Translations under genes and position numbers: made by a program | Assembly (NCBI GenBank): GCA_017893485.1 | Contig: CM030360.1 | Location: forward strand, 17,531,971-17,595,970 | Direction: 5' to 3' | Source: Hemerocallis citrina | Taxonomy: Eukaryota; Streptophyta; Magnoliopsida; Asparagales; Asphodelaceae | Length of the DNA stretch: 64,000 bases | Notes under the pieces: generated by a model | Databases searched by the model: none | Seen by the model: only the letters and a program-made list of their open reading frames with translations | Told to the model about the DNA's origin: nothing | In this document: in pieces, positions 23,558 to 34,315 of the stretch | Layout of the letters: every line of letters begins with the position of its first letter | Position numbering within the stretch: the first letter of the stretch is position 1

Positions 23558-23916
23558 CGATCTGGTGAGAACCGTTCTCACGATAAGCTTCGTGAGAACT
23601 CTATGCCTATCCATCCTATGGATAATCCGAATCGTTCACATTGTTTTACATAACTAAACTAGTCTAGAAATATAAAATCAAGTCATTTGATATTCATTTA
23701 TCCATGCATCATGTCACTATAAAAATAACGATTTTTCAGCCACACAATTTGTAACACTTCAATGCATGGGCAATCGAATCTCAAATGACTTGATTTCTTA
23801 TCCATAGGCTAATTGAGTAGTGTAGATCAAAATGAACGGTTCAGATCTTTCAACTAATGTCCCAAACAAAAGTTCTCACGTGGTTCTCACCAAAAGAGTT
23901 CTCACTCGATCATTTT

Positions 23917-23923
<7 letters not shown>
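23549..23923. mobile_element. MITE-like repeat with GTGAGAAC inverted ends
   Basis: The left end reads AGGGTAGCGATCTGGTGAGAAC and the right end, inverted, AGGAAAATGATCGAGTGAGAAC. Both abut TA repeats, so a TA or TATA target site is possible. It is 375 bases and non-coding. Confidence 0.5.

Positions 23924-23992
<69 letters not shown>
23921..23992. repeat. (TA)n microsatellite
   Basis: About 70 bases of TA between two MITE-type repeats. The YIYIYI ORFs here are translation of the repeat and not genes. Confidence 0.95.
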
Positions 23993-23996
<4 letters not shown>

Positions 23997-24158
23997 GCTT
24001 CATCCACTACTAATTTCACTACCATTTTTTTCACTATGTTAGGTGACGCACTTGTATTGGAGAGTTCTCCCACCTACTCTTTTTTTCCCACCTATTGGAG
24101 TGTGCCACTTAAGATAGTGAAGGAAAATATATTGAAGTTGGTAGTGGATGTAGCATTA
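23993..24158. mobile_element. MITE, TAATGC-ended
   Basis: Left end TAATGCTTCATCCACTACTA and right end, inverted, TAATGCTACATCCACTACCA. It is 166 bp and non-coding. A close relative borders the assembly gap at 57238-57390. Confidence 0.7.
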
Positions 24159-24172
24159 CGTTTATATATACA

Positions 24173-24354
24173 CTAGTAGTTTACACGTGCGATGCACGTT
24201 TTAATCAATATAGTTTTTTAAAATAAAAATTTATATGTAGTCCTGATTTGAACCTAGGACCTCCTTTATAATAGTTATGCACGTGTGTTACACGGATTGG
24301 TAGAATGACAAAACATTTACAAATGACACTAAGACCTTCTCCCATTATAATATT
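24173..24354 (-). mobile_element. Helitron-like repeat
   Basis: Minus-strand 3' end ACGTGCATCGCACGTGTAAA then CTAGT: a 6-bp stem hairpin before CTAG. The 5' end near 24354 has TATTATAATGGGAGAAG. Directly abuts the next copy. Confidence 0.65.
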
Positions 24355-24355
24355 A

Positions 24356-24483
24356 CTAGTATTATACACGTGTTGTGCATGTGGAAAAAATTGGGAGGAA
24401 TGAAAAGGACAAAAAAAAATTACTTACACGTGCGCTACATGGGTTGGGTTAAGGACAAAGGTCTTCTCCCATTATAGTAGTAG

Positions 24484-24484
<1 letters not shown>
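24356..24484 (-). mobile_element. Helitron-like repeat, short
   Basis: Head-to-tail with the previous copy. It starts TCTACTACTATAATGGGAG on the minus strand and ends at CTAG (24359-24356). Confidence 0.55.

Positions 24485-24517
<33 letters not shown>

Positions 24518-24547
<30 letters not shown>
24518..24547. repeat. (TG)n microsatellite
   Basis: About 30 bases of TG following a TA run. Confidence 0.9.
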
Positions 24548-24548
<1 letters not shown>

Positions 24549-24587
24549 AGAGATGGTCTATCTCAATAATTGTCTGTATAGTCTTGT

Positions 24588-24815
24588 ATCCTGTTTAAAA
24601 ATAGTGAACCAGCCATTCCCTACTGTTTCAAAATCGTCCATCTTAAGATTTGATGCATACAAATAATTTAAGTCAATTTTTTTATAAAAAAATAAAATAA
24701 AATCTTTCAAATCCATGCCACAATTTTCTCAATCTCTTTTCATCTGCCATACCATTTCCTCAAAAAGCTCCCCATAATAAATATTTTTACACATTTGAGT
24801 TTCCAATCATGTTGT
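24588..24815. repeat. Dispersed repeat shared with 57405-57597
   Basis: AAAATCGTCCATCTTAAGAT, CATGCCACAATTT and CTCAAAAAGCTCCC occur in the same order and orientation at both loci. Non-coding; family unknown. Confidence 0.75.
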
Positions 24816-25583
24816 TCAAATTCCCATTTTTTATTTTTTTTTAATCCAGTTTAAATTAACATGTTAATCCCTCAAAATAGCATCTCTATATTTTACATAT
24901 AAGTTCTTCATTTTCTTTGTTTAAATTTGTTCTTGGTAACAAAGAGAAAAGAAAAAAAAACAGAAGAATTAATCGTTACTTTAAATAGCTTACATAAAGT
25001 AACACCATTTTATATGTAGTTTGCACAACTATTAAACCAAAATAAGTTGAAATAATGACCATATATAATGTCACATAATCAAATAACAACAGTAGCAGAA
25101 GCTTATTCCAATCAGAAGAAAACCACGAGCTAAATCACGAAGTATATATCCTGAAGATCACACCATTGAATAATACTAACATGACAATGATCAACATACT
25201 ATGGTCTCAGGTCTTAAAATTCTTTCCCTATTTCTCAAAGAAGAAGAAAGAAATGATATCTTGTGTCGTGAAGCACCAAAGAGGGAGGCATCAAATTAAG
25301 AAGATAATAAATATGTAAAGGTATTTAATCTTAGGGACCTTTTTGAAAAATGAGAAGGGTAATAAATCTCCCACTAGGATTGCGGTTGAAAGAAGATTGT
25401 TTGAGTGAATTGCAGAATGGATTAGGAAGATTATTAAAGTAATCTGACCAAAATTATTTATTATTTAATAATCTGACCAAGATTATTAAAGTGAATTGCA
25501 GAATGAATTGCAGAATAAGATGAGAAAATGAAAAGAGAAAATGAGATAAGTAAGATTCGGTTCTCTTCCACATACTCACAAAG
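24816..25583. other. No gene seen
   Basis: AT-rich intergenic sequence upstream of the disrupted GGT gene. No open frame, RNA gene or clear repeat was recognised. Confidence 0.5.
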
Positions 25584-26538
25584 CAGTATTATCTTTTTTC
25601 ACTTTATCGAGATATTCTAGCTCTCTCTTTATAATCGTTCATGCAAAGTGCAAACAATACCAGTGACAAGATTCTGGACATGTATTGGACAAGTTGTAAT
25701 GGAGTCATGTACGAGGTTAGCAGTAAGTTTTTTAGGCAGTGGGACTACACACATATCTTGGACTAGTAAACAATAATGCGATGTTTAATTTAATTTGTAG
25801 GAAATTATATTTTTCTCCAATTTATTCGACATGTATGCAAGCTAGTTAGCAATTGCGAGTCTCGGTTAAATAAATATAATAAATTCTACTACTTTGAAGT
25901 GGTGTGCTTACATAGCTAGTGTGTGCACGAGAGAGAGAGAGAGAGAGTTCTCACCAGCCATGCTACCCGAGGAGTATCTTCTTCTGGTTGCTGTGTGGAG
26001 AATCAACTACATGTTAAGGTCCTTTTATAGAACAATTATGTGAGTTAATTAGTGTAGTATTATCTTTTTTCACTTTATCGAGATATTCTAGCTCTCTCTT
26101 TATAATCGTTCATGCAAAGTGCAAACAATACCAGTGACAAGATTCTGGACATGTATTGGACAAGTTGTAATGGAGTCATGTACGAGGTTAGCAGTAAGTT
26201 TTTTAGGCAGTGGGACTACACACATATCTTGGACTAGTAAACAATAATGCGATGTTTAATTTAATTTGTAGGAAATTATATTTTTCTCCAATTTATTCGA
26301 CATGTATGCAAGCTAGTTAGCAATTGCGAGTCTCATATGATACGTGGTTAAATAAATATAATAAATTCTACTACTTTGAAGTGGTGTGCTTACATAGCTA
26401 GTGCGTGCACGAGAGAGAGAGAGAGAGAGTTCTCACCAGCCATGCTACCCGAGGAGTATCTTCTTCTGGTTGCTGTGTGGAGAATCAACTACATGTTAAG
26501 GTCCTTTTATAGAACAATTATGTGAGTTAATTAGTGTA
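25584..26538. repeat. Tandem duplication, 472-bp unit x2
   Basis: 25584-26055 and 26056-26538 are nearly identical direct copies, both starting AGTATTATCTTTTTTCAC and ending GTGAGTTAATTAGTGT. The second copy has about 10 extra bases (ATATGATACG near 26335). Each contains a GAGAGA run. The high identity points to a recent event. Confidence 0.93.
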
Positions 26539-26540
26539 GT

Positions 26541-26756
26541 TAGTGAAAAGACCCATTTTTTGAGAATATTTGACAAAATAACCTAATTTGAAAACTATTT
26601 AGCTAAATGACCTAGTTACTATTTAGATTTCTATAGTATACTTTCTATAGTAAATTCTATAGGATGTGTGACCTTTCTTTAAATTCTAAAAGTTTTTGGG
26701 TTTGAAGATAATTTCTACTTTTATTATTAAAATTTTGTTTTCTATTCTATAGCTTA
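26541..26756 (-). repeat. Repeat matching 39732-39972 in inverse orientation
   Basis: The reverse complement (from TAAGCTATAGAATAGAAAAC) aligns along its length with 39732-39972. Tat element T2 is inserted at its end (26757). The copy at 39732 directly follows the pararetrovirus primer site, so this may be pararetroviral leader DNA. Confidence 0.7.
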
Positions 26757-27324
26757 TGATATGGCTAAAAATAAGGATTAGATCGGAACCGTTCAAATCA
26801 GGCATGAATCTTAAAGCTCGGGGTCAAAATGGTAATTTCACCTACAAATGGGTCTGAAATGGGAACAGGGCCTTTGTCCAAAGGCCCAATAATCCATAAA
26901 CGGATAAATCTTACTGGGTGCGGACTCCAACCCGCAAGAAACCCAGTCCAGCTGGATAGGAAATTAGGGTTTATGATTGTCCTTAATCAACGGTCTTGAT
27001 CACTTCTATTGATCCACTGGGAAGTAGGGATTTGATCTTATCCCGAAACTGGTTCCTAAGGCGGCTATAAATACCCCTCATCCTCCACTGTTACCGGGTA
27101 ATCAATCTTTTGCCAATCAAAGTTCTTTCATAATCTTTCTTATTACTGACTAGAGCGTCGGAGGGTGCATCGCCGAAATCAACCCCGGTATTTCGCACTT
27201 TTTGCAGGTCAATGGCGGGAGATCACGGTCAAACTCCGGTGGAGGTGTTTCAGGTTTGACTATTCAGCTTCTTTCGAATCCACAAATCTATCTGTTTGCC
27301 CCCACACCGATTTCAGCGGCAACA
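26757..27324 (+). repeat. 5' LTR of T2
   Basis: 568 bp, TG...CA. It has the same ends as the LTRs of T3 and T4 (TGATATGG ... CCCCCACACCGATTTCAG). A TATA-like GGCTATAAATACCCC lies at about 27062-27076. Confidence 0.9.
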
Positions 27325-27326
27325 GA

Positions 27327-27343
27327 TTGGCGCCGTCTGTGGG
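27327..27343 (+). other. Primer-binding site of T2
   Basis: TTGGCGCCGTCTGTGGG, two bases after the LTR; the well-known plant Tat/Athila-type primer site. Confidence 0.9.
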
Positions 27344-27394
27344 AAGAATGAATAGTAATCCATCCTCTTCCATCGGTTAAGATCACCACCAGCC

Positions 27395-28880
27395 ATGCCT
27401 CCAAGAAAACTGAGATCTAGAGGGTCCAACCGTGCACCCATTCCTCCTCAACCGCAAAAGGAGGCTTCCCTCCAAACCGTCCAGTAGCAGGGACAACTTC
27501 CTCCTCGGCCTAGTCAGCCCCTGCAGCAGGAACAACCTCCTCTTCAGAACCTTCAGCACCAGTGGGCTCAAGCCGGGCCCCAGAACACCGGTATTGGAAT
27601 CTCTCGTTCTCACCCTCAGAAGCAACCTCTTTAGCGCAACCATATCTCCGTACATACCCCTTCAACCGACTCAATGGCATCTCATAACCATCGGCCTTCC
27701 GAAGACCTCCGCAACATCCTCATCAACCGGCAGAAAGAGGAGGACCTTCGCCACTGTTTGGATGAAAGGCGGGCCCGAGAGGGAGCCTCCCGCTCAAACA
27801 TTCAAATGCACGATCCCCTTGCCGCCGCAATTACAGGAGGTCCCCTCTTCATAGGAGGCAAAGAGAGTTCCCTGAGTACCGTCGAAGAAGGCATCATTCT
27901 TCTGCTGGTCGACAGCCCCAAAGGGATCAGGGGGACCAGAACGGACCTATAACCCGAGCAGAATTCCAAGAGTTCCAGGTAACAATCTTGAAAGCCCTCA
28001 GTCTCCTACCAAACAACAACAACAATGTTCAGAGGATTCCCACTCCTCCGTCGGTCCAAAGCCCTCGCCACCGGTCCCTAAGTCCTCGTCATTCTCCGAG
28101 CTATCATCGCCGAACCCCACGCTCCCCTTCGTACGAAGACGAGTCCAGAGGCTCACCTGAGTACTGTTGAAGGGATGATGTTGTCTACCGCTGTCTCCAC
28201 GAGATGGAGAGGCACCTCGGCCAACTAGATAGCGACGAGAACTGAGAGGAAGGACCCTCCGTTCGAACAGATCCCCGTTTTCTCGAACCATCATGGAGGC
28301 ACCCGTTCCGGTAAACTTCAAGGCCCCACAGTTCGAGACATATACGGGGGAGTCAGACTCCGTGGATCACATCGAGAGTTTCAAAACTCTAATGATGATT
28401 CATCAAGCCTCGGATGCCCTCCTATGTAAGACTTTCCCAGCCACTCTCAAAGCCCCAGCTCGGGAATGGTACTCCCACCTCGCTCCATCCTCCATATTCT
28501 CTTTTGAATAGTTCGAGACCCACTTCATAATCCAATTCGTGAGTAGCCGCCGCTCCAAAAAGACGAGTATTTCACTACTCTTTCTTAATCAGAAGAAGGG
28601 CAAAAAGTTGAGAGATTATGTCAAGCAGTTTACCGCGGAAGCCAGGTCCATAGCCTTCCTCGACCAATCGGTCGCTGCAGCCGCCTTCCAGTCCAATATC
28701 CTTAACTCTAATCTCCGATCCTTCCTAGCCAAAAAACCCCCCAGGGACTTCTCCGACCTCCTCCTCAGAAGTGAGAAGTATATTCAGGCGGAGGAAGCTG
28801 AACATCGCCCCACCTTCGAGGGATCCTCTTCTGGAAATAAGTGGAAGGCAGTTGATGACGAGGGGGCCAAAAAACTCTAG
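27395..28880 (+). pseudogene. gag: gag of T2, N-terminal and capsid part
   Basis: The first ATG is at 27395, followed by a Pro/Gln-rich region with stops (for example 27485). The capsid-like retrotransposon gag domain spans about 28293-28880: DHIESFKTLMMIHQ, then PAREWYSHLAPSSIFSFE, a TAG at 28509, then KKGKKLRDYVKQFTAEAR and FSDLLLRSEKYIQAEE. It is homologous to the minus-strand gag of T3 (49819-49466). Broken by at least three stops. Confidence 0.85.
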
Positions 28881-28961
28881 AAGGACAACGGGGGTCAACA
28901 TCGTCTGTCCCCCCGATTCGAAAAATTCACCCCTCTCAACACCAATGTTTCAACCATTCTC

Positions 28962-29870
28962 ATGGAGGTAGAGAAAGAAGGGATCCTACCTCCTGCCCCG
29001 AAGATGAACAATCCCGGAAAGAAGAGGGATAAGGAGATGTGGTGTCGCTATCATCGGGACCACGACCACGAAATCAATGACTGTCGGGCCCTGAAGAACG
29101 AAATTAAAGCCCTCATTCAGAGAGGGCAGCTATCCAAGTTTGTAAGAAAGGACTGGATCGATCTTCCTCCATCCCCCAGGGGGGCTAACAAGCATCCCAA
29201 GAGGCGTGAAGAGACTCCCAAATTTGAAGAAGAGCGCATCTTGCACCTCATCCAAGGAGGCCCATTGGGAGGAACTTCTAACTCTTCTCGAAAGGCTTTC
29301 ATCAGGGAGGTCAACTCGGTGCACAACATACCCCCTCCCAAGGATCTCGGGGTCCCGGTTACTTTCATGGATGAAGATCTAGAGGGTGTCCGAACGCCCC
29401 ACTGTGATGCACTGGTCATCAACCTCCACATGGAAAACTTCAAAGTAGAAAAGATTCTGGTGGATAACGGCAGTTCTGTCAACATCCTCTTCCTAGCAGC
29501 TTTTCGAGGACTCAGATTATTACGAGACAGGCTGAAGCCCGTCGGCTACACTCTCCATGGGTTCACGGGAGTGCCAGTGACGATCGAAGGGGTTATAACC
29601 CTCGACGTAACTGCTGGCAAAACTCCTACTACCCGAACGGAGCCAATAGACTTCATGGTAGTCGACGTCCCAGCCGCTTACAATGTGATTCTAGGCCGAC
29701 CTGGCCTAGCTATTTTAGAAGCCGTTCCGTCAGCTTATCATCTGAAAATGAAGTTCCCCACCAAGGCAGGTGTAGGGGAAGTAAGCGGAAGTCAAGAGAT
29801 GGCCCGTAAATGCTACATGACCTCGACCGGAGGACCCATCCTTTCCCTCGAGACTCTTGAGATACCCTAA
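28962..29870 (+). CDS. Gag zinc-finger plus aspartic protease ORF of T2
   Basis: An intact 302-codon frame. Residues about 24-45 hold a CX2H-type finger WCRYHRDHDHEINDC. The retropepsin-type protease shows ILVDNGSSVNILF at about residue 163 with the catalytic Asp present, and NVILGRPGLAILEAVPSAYH near the end. In a working Tat element this would be part of one gag-pol polyprotein; here it is a surviving open stretch between broken gag and broken RT. No sign of separate use. Confidence 0.75.
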   Translation: MEVEKEGILPPAPKMNNPGKKRDKEMWCRYHRDHDHEINDCRALKNEIKALIQRGQLSKFVRKDWIDLPPSPRGANKHPKRREETPKFEEERILHLIQGGPLGGTSNSSRKAFIREVNSVHNIPPPKDLGVPVTFMDEDLEGVRTPHCDALVINLHMENFKVEKILVDNGSSVNILFLAAFRGLRLLRDRLKPVGYTLHGFTGVPVTIEGVITLDVTAGKTPTTRTEPIDFMVVDVPAAYNVILGRPGLAILEAVPSAYHLKMKFPTKAGVGEVSGSQEMARKCYMTSTGGPILSLETLEIP

Positions 29871-30063
29871 GGGAACACTCTTGAGATATCCCTCAGAGCA
29901 AGTCCGACCTGCAAATTCTTCATCAGCAAAACCCTCCCCTGTGCCCTCTGTTCCGATATAGTCCAATGCATAAAGAAGAATCGGGACCTCTTCACATGGT
30001 CAGCTGCCGACATGCCGGGAATTTCCGAATATCTCCTCGTCCACCACCTAAGTATTGCTCCGG

Positions 30064-31412
30064 GGTCCAAACCGGTCCAACAAGAGGCGTAAATTTTTCC
30101 CTAAGCGCCAGCAAGCTATAAAGGAAGAAGTGGAGAAGCTCCTTAAAGCCCAGTTCATACAAGAGGTCAATTATCTCGAGTGACTCTCTAATATTGTTAT
30201 GGTTAAGAAAGCCAACGGAAGTTGGAGGATTTGCATCGACTTCACGGACTTGAACAAGGCATGCCCTAAGGATCTTTTTCCACTCCCCAGCATTGACACC
30301 ATGATCGACACCACTTCAGGCCTTGAACTTTTGAGCTTCATGGACGCCTTCTCCGGATACAACCAAATCCGAATGTTCCCCCCAGATATTCTGAAGACGC
30401 CCTTCGTCACAGATCAAGGCCTCTATTGCTATAGAGTGATGCCCTTCGGGCTCAAGAATGCTGGTGCCACCTACCAGCGCCTCGTCAATAGGGTCTTCCA
30501 GAATCAGATTGGCCAAAACATGGAAGTTTAAGTCGATGATAAGCTAGTAAAAAGTATCCATGGGTCCGACCATGTCGCCGACCTACAAGAAGCCTTCGAC
30601 GTGTTGAGAAAACATAACATCAGACTGAACTGGAATAAGTGTGCATTCGGGGTCTCATCCGGCAAATTCCTGGGCTTAATGGTCAGCCAAAGGGGGATCA
30701 TGGTCAATCCCGAGAAGATAAAAGTCATTCTCAATATGGCTCCTCCTACAAATGTGAAAGAAGTTCAGAAACTCATAGGACGCCTCGCAGCTATAGGGCG
30801 CTTCCTGTCCAAACCCGGGGAAAAGTGTCTTCCTTTCTTTAAAGCCCTTCGGGGGGCTAAGGGCTTTGAGTGGGGCCCGCAGCAGCAAGAATTGTTAGAC
30901 CAACTAAAAGCTTATCTGTTCAACCCCCCACTCCTCAGCAAGCCTACTCCCGGGAAAACACTCTACCTATACCTTGCTGCCTCCGAGTAAATCCTCAGTG
31001 TTGTCCTAGTAAGGGAAGAAGATAAGGCTCAGAGGCCTATCTATTATGTGAGCAAGGTCCTTAGAGACGCCGAGCTCCACTATTTGAGAATGGAAAAGAT
31101 AGCATACGCCTTGGTTATGGCAGCCAGGAAGCTTTATCCCTGTTTTCAATCCCACTCGGTGGTCGTCCTTACCGACCAGCCGCTCAAGCAAGTCCTACAC
31201 AAGCCCGAGACCTCCGGACGTCTGATGAAGTGGTCGATCAAGCTAAGTCAACATGACATATCTTATCAGCCTCGGACCGCTATCAAAGCACAAGTCCTGG
31301 CCGAGTTTATAGTGGAAAGCACCATCCCAAAAGTGATTCAAGCAGCGAATGGGCCGCCCATCTGGACAGTGTATGTAGATGGGTCTTCTTGAGCCGAAGG
31401 GAACAGAGCCGG
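30064..31412 (+). pseudogene. pol: RT-RNase H of T2
   Basis: RT motifs ICIDFTDLNKACPKD near 30230, SFMDAFSGYNQI near 30340 and MPFGLKNAGATYQRL near 30440. The catalytic YVDD has lost its Tyr to a stop (TAA at 30529, followed by VDD). RNase H follows from about 30940 (LYLAASE then a stop at 30988). The second RNase H starts WTVYVDGSS at about 31363, has a TGA at about 31390, and is cut by the Tekay junction at about 31413. Confidence 0.88.
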
Positions 31413-31417
31413 ACGTG

Positions 31418-32743
31418 GTGTTCAGTATTGATGTTCAGCCGGATACAACTCCAATCTCTAAGAATCCGTACAGAATGGCTCCTGTTGAACTGACTGAGTT
31501 GAAGAAGCAAATTCAGGAGTTACTGGATAGAAGTTTTATTAGGCCAAGTATTTTGCCTTGGGAAGCTCCTGTTCTGCTCGTCAATGAGAAAGATGGTAGT
31601 AGCAGGTTGTGTATTGACTACCGTGAGCTCAATAATATCACAGTGAAGAACATGTATCCGTTGCCAAGGATTAATGACCTATTTGATCAATTGGAAGACA
31701 CTTCTGTATTTTCGAAGCTGGATCTTTGTTCTGGTTACCATCAAGTTAAGGTGAAAGTCGAGGATGTACAGAAGACTACTTTTTGTACGAGATATGGAAA
31801 CTATGAATTCTTGGTGATTCCTTTTGGAGTTACTAATGCTCCAGCTGTGTTTCTGAGTTTGATGAACCGGTTTTCTCTCCCTTCCTGGACAAGTTTGTAG
31901 TCTTATTCATTGATGACATTCTTGTCTATTCTCGGAATCGAAAAGAGCATGTTGAGCACTTGAAAGTTGTTTTGCAAACTTTGAGGGATCATCAGTTGTA
32001 TAGGAAGCTTAGCAAGTGTGAGTTTTAGTTGGATCATGTGGCATTCTTGGGCCATATTATTTCTGGTGATGGAGTTTCTGTTGATCCGTCCAAGATTTCT
32101 GCAGTTAAGGATTAGCCGACGCCGAAGTCTGTATCGGAAGTTTGGAGTTTTCTTGGTCTAGAGGGTTACTACAGTAAGTTTGTTCGAGATTTCTCGAAGA
32201 TTGCAGGGCTATTGACCAAATTGATTAGGAAGGATCAAAAGTTTGTGTGGGATGAGTCCTGTGATGAAGCCTTCTCTGAATTGAAGAATCGGTTGATATT
32301 AGCACCTGAGTTGACTATACTGGATGGATCAGGAGGTTTCGTAATTCATTGTAATGCTTCAGGGAGAGGTTTGAGTGCTGTTTTGATGCAACGAAGCAAG
32401 GTTGTCGCATATGCATCTAGACAATTGAGGTCGCATGAGAAAAATTATCCGACACATGATTTGGAGCTTGCTGCTGTGATTTTTTGCTTTGAAGCTTTGG
32501 AGACATTATTTACTTGGAGACCGAGTGGAGATCTCCATCGACCAAAAAAGTCTCAAGTATGTGTTCACTCAGAAGGAGCTGAATATGAGGCAAAGGCGAT
32601 GGTTGGAGTTGATGCTAAATTATGATATCAGTTTGTATTATCCTGGCAAGATTAATTCAGTACCTGATGCTTTGAACAGAAGACCTGTTGCTATATTTCT
32701 TACTGAGCAGAAAGAGCTTGTGGAAGCTATGAGGAGATTGTAA
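31418..32743 (+). pseudogene. pol: RT-RNase H of Tekay copy B
   Basis: Same domains as copy [22 protein letters not shown] near 31575, [22 protein letters not shown] near 31906 after a stop at 31898, and RNase [16 protein letters not shown] near 32342. Shared stops (32026, 32113) and a shared frame change near 32510. CIDYREL keeps Arg where copy A has Leu. Confidence 0.9.
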
Positions 32744-32890
32744 TTGGATGTGGTATTGCCTGGTTCTTAGCAGAGTTGTATGGTGCTTCAGTTACACTCG
32801 TCGTTTGTAGATTAGATTAAGGAGGCACAGTCTGATGATGTGCAGTTGCAGTAATTTCGAGCTGAGATTGAAGTTGGTTCAAGAACTGAT

Positions 32891-34228
32891 ATGGTGATTC
32901 ATGAGGATGGATCTCCCTGCTTTGGGACCCATCTATGTGTTCTGAAGGGAGAAGTTAGGCAGAGGTTACTTGAAGAAGCTCATTGCTCGTATTACTCTAT
33001 CCATCCAAGTGGTACAAAGATGTATCGAGATTTGAAGTTACATTTCTGGTGGCATGGTATGAAGAGGGCTGTTGCAAGATTTGTTTCTCGGTGTCTGATA
33101 TGTCAACAAGTGAAAGCAGAACATCAGAGGACTGCTGGACTTCTTCAACCACTTCCTATTCCGGAGTGGAAGTGGGAGAATATCACTATAGATTTCATGA
33201 CTGCTTTGCCTAGAAGTCCCAAGGGTCAAAATGCCAACTGGGTGATTATGGATCGGTTGACGAAGAGTGCTCATTTCATTCCTTTCAGAGTTGATCAGTC
33301 TACAGAGAGCCTGGCAGAAAGGTATATGCAGGAGATTGCGAGATTGCATGGTGTTCCTGTCAGTATTATATCAGACAGAGACACTAGATTTAGATATCAA
33401 TTTGGGAAGAGTCTTCAGAACGGTCTTGGGAGTAAGCTGAAGTTCAGTTTTACATTCCATCCACAAACTGATGGTCAATCAGAGAGACTATTCAAACATT
33501 GGAGGATATGTTAAGGTCCTGTATGCTTCAGTTTGGAGGATCTTGGGAAGATCATCTACACTTGGTGGAGTTTTCATACAACAATAGCTATCAAGCTAGT
33601 CTTCAGGCAACTCCGTATGAAGTCTTGTATGGTCGGAAGTGTAGATCACCAATATGCTGGGGTGACATTGGTGGGAGGAAGCTTTTAGGGCCAGAGTTGA
33701 TCATGATGAGTGTTGATGTAGTGGCCCAGATCAGGAAGCATTTGCAAGCCGCACATGATAGGCAGAGGAAATGGACAGATATGTACAGGAGACCGTTAGA
33801 GTTCAAAGTGGGTGATCATGTGTTCTTCAAGGTGTCTCTATGGAACAGTGTGATTTGGTTTGGTGGTGGGGGCAAGTTGAGCCCTAGATTCATTGGTCCA
33901 CAATGATGTGGTAGAGCGAGTAGGCAAGGTGTCCTATAGACTCGCATTGCTGCCAGCTCTTTCCGGAGTGCATAACGTCTTCCATGTTTCTCAGCTCAGC
34001 AAGTATGTTCGGGATGATAGTCATGTTATTGACTATTCGGAGTTGTCGGTTCGATCAGATTTTTCTTGTGAGATTCATCCAGTTTCGATTGTGGACCAGC
34101 GAGAGAAGATTTTGAAGAATAAGGTTATCAAGTTGGTTCGTGTTGCTTGGAATCCTCACTCACCCGGTGAGTCAACTTGGGAGCTTGAAGATGTGATTCG
34201 GAAGAGGTTTCCTCATCTGTTTGAGTAG
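32891..34228 (+). pseudogene. pol: Integrase and chromodomain of Tekay copy B
   Basis: The zinc-binding HHCC region (H..YSIHPSGTKMYRDLK, CLICQQVKAEH) is followed by the catalytic core: Asp in ITIDFMTALP near 33180, Asp in ISDRDTRF near 33370, and the TDGQSER Glu near 33480. A frameshift at about 33500 moves to the frame of 33499-33906 (YNNSYQASLQATPYEVLYGR), and another near 33900 leads to the frame 33893-34228 ending in the chromodomain, which targets heterochromatin in chromoviruses. Lacks only intact frames. Confidence 0.9.
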
Positions 34229-34315
34229 TTCTTGTTCCTTTCTTTTCCTCGGGGTTACCCTACTACTACTTGCTTAAATTTCGAGGACAAAATTTTATTG
34301 TAAGGTGGGTAGGAT

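Larger units (their letters stand above)
26757..31412 (+). mobile_element. Tat-lineage Ty3/gypsy retrotransposon T2, 3' part lost
   Basis: Has a 5' LTR (TGATATGGCTAAAAATAAGG to GCGGCAACA), the Tat-type primer site TTGGCGCCGTCTGTGGG, gag, protease, RT, RNase H, and the start of a second RNase H (WTVYVDGSS). That second RNase H is a mark of the Tat lineage. Sequence identity to Tat then ends at about 31412 and Tekay RT follows. No 3' LTR or integrase is present. The LTR ends are shared with T3 and T4. Confidence 0.9.

Noticed and set aside
23832..24176. ORFs rich in alternating Tyr and Ile
   Set aside because: Translation of (TA)n repeats.
25584..26538. CRISPR-like or satellite array
   Set aside because: Only two copies of a 472-bp unit, without spacers; a simple tandem duplication.
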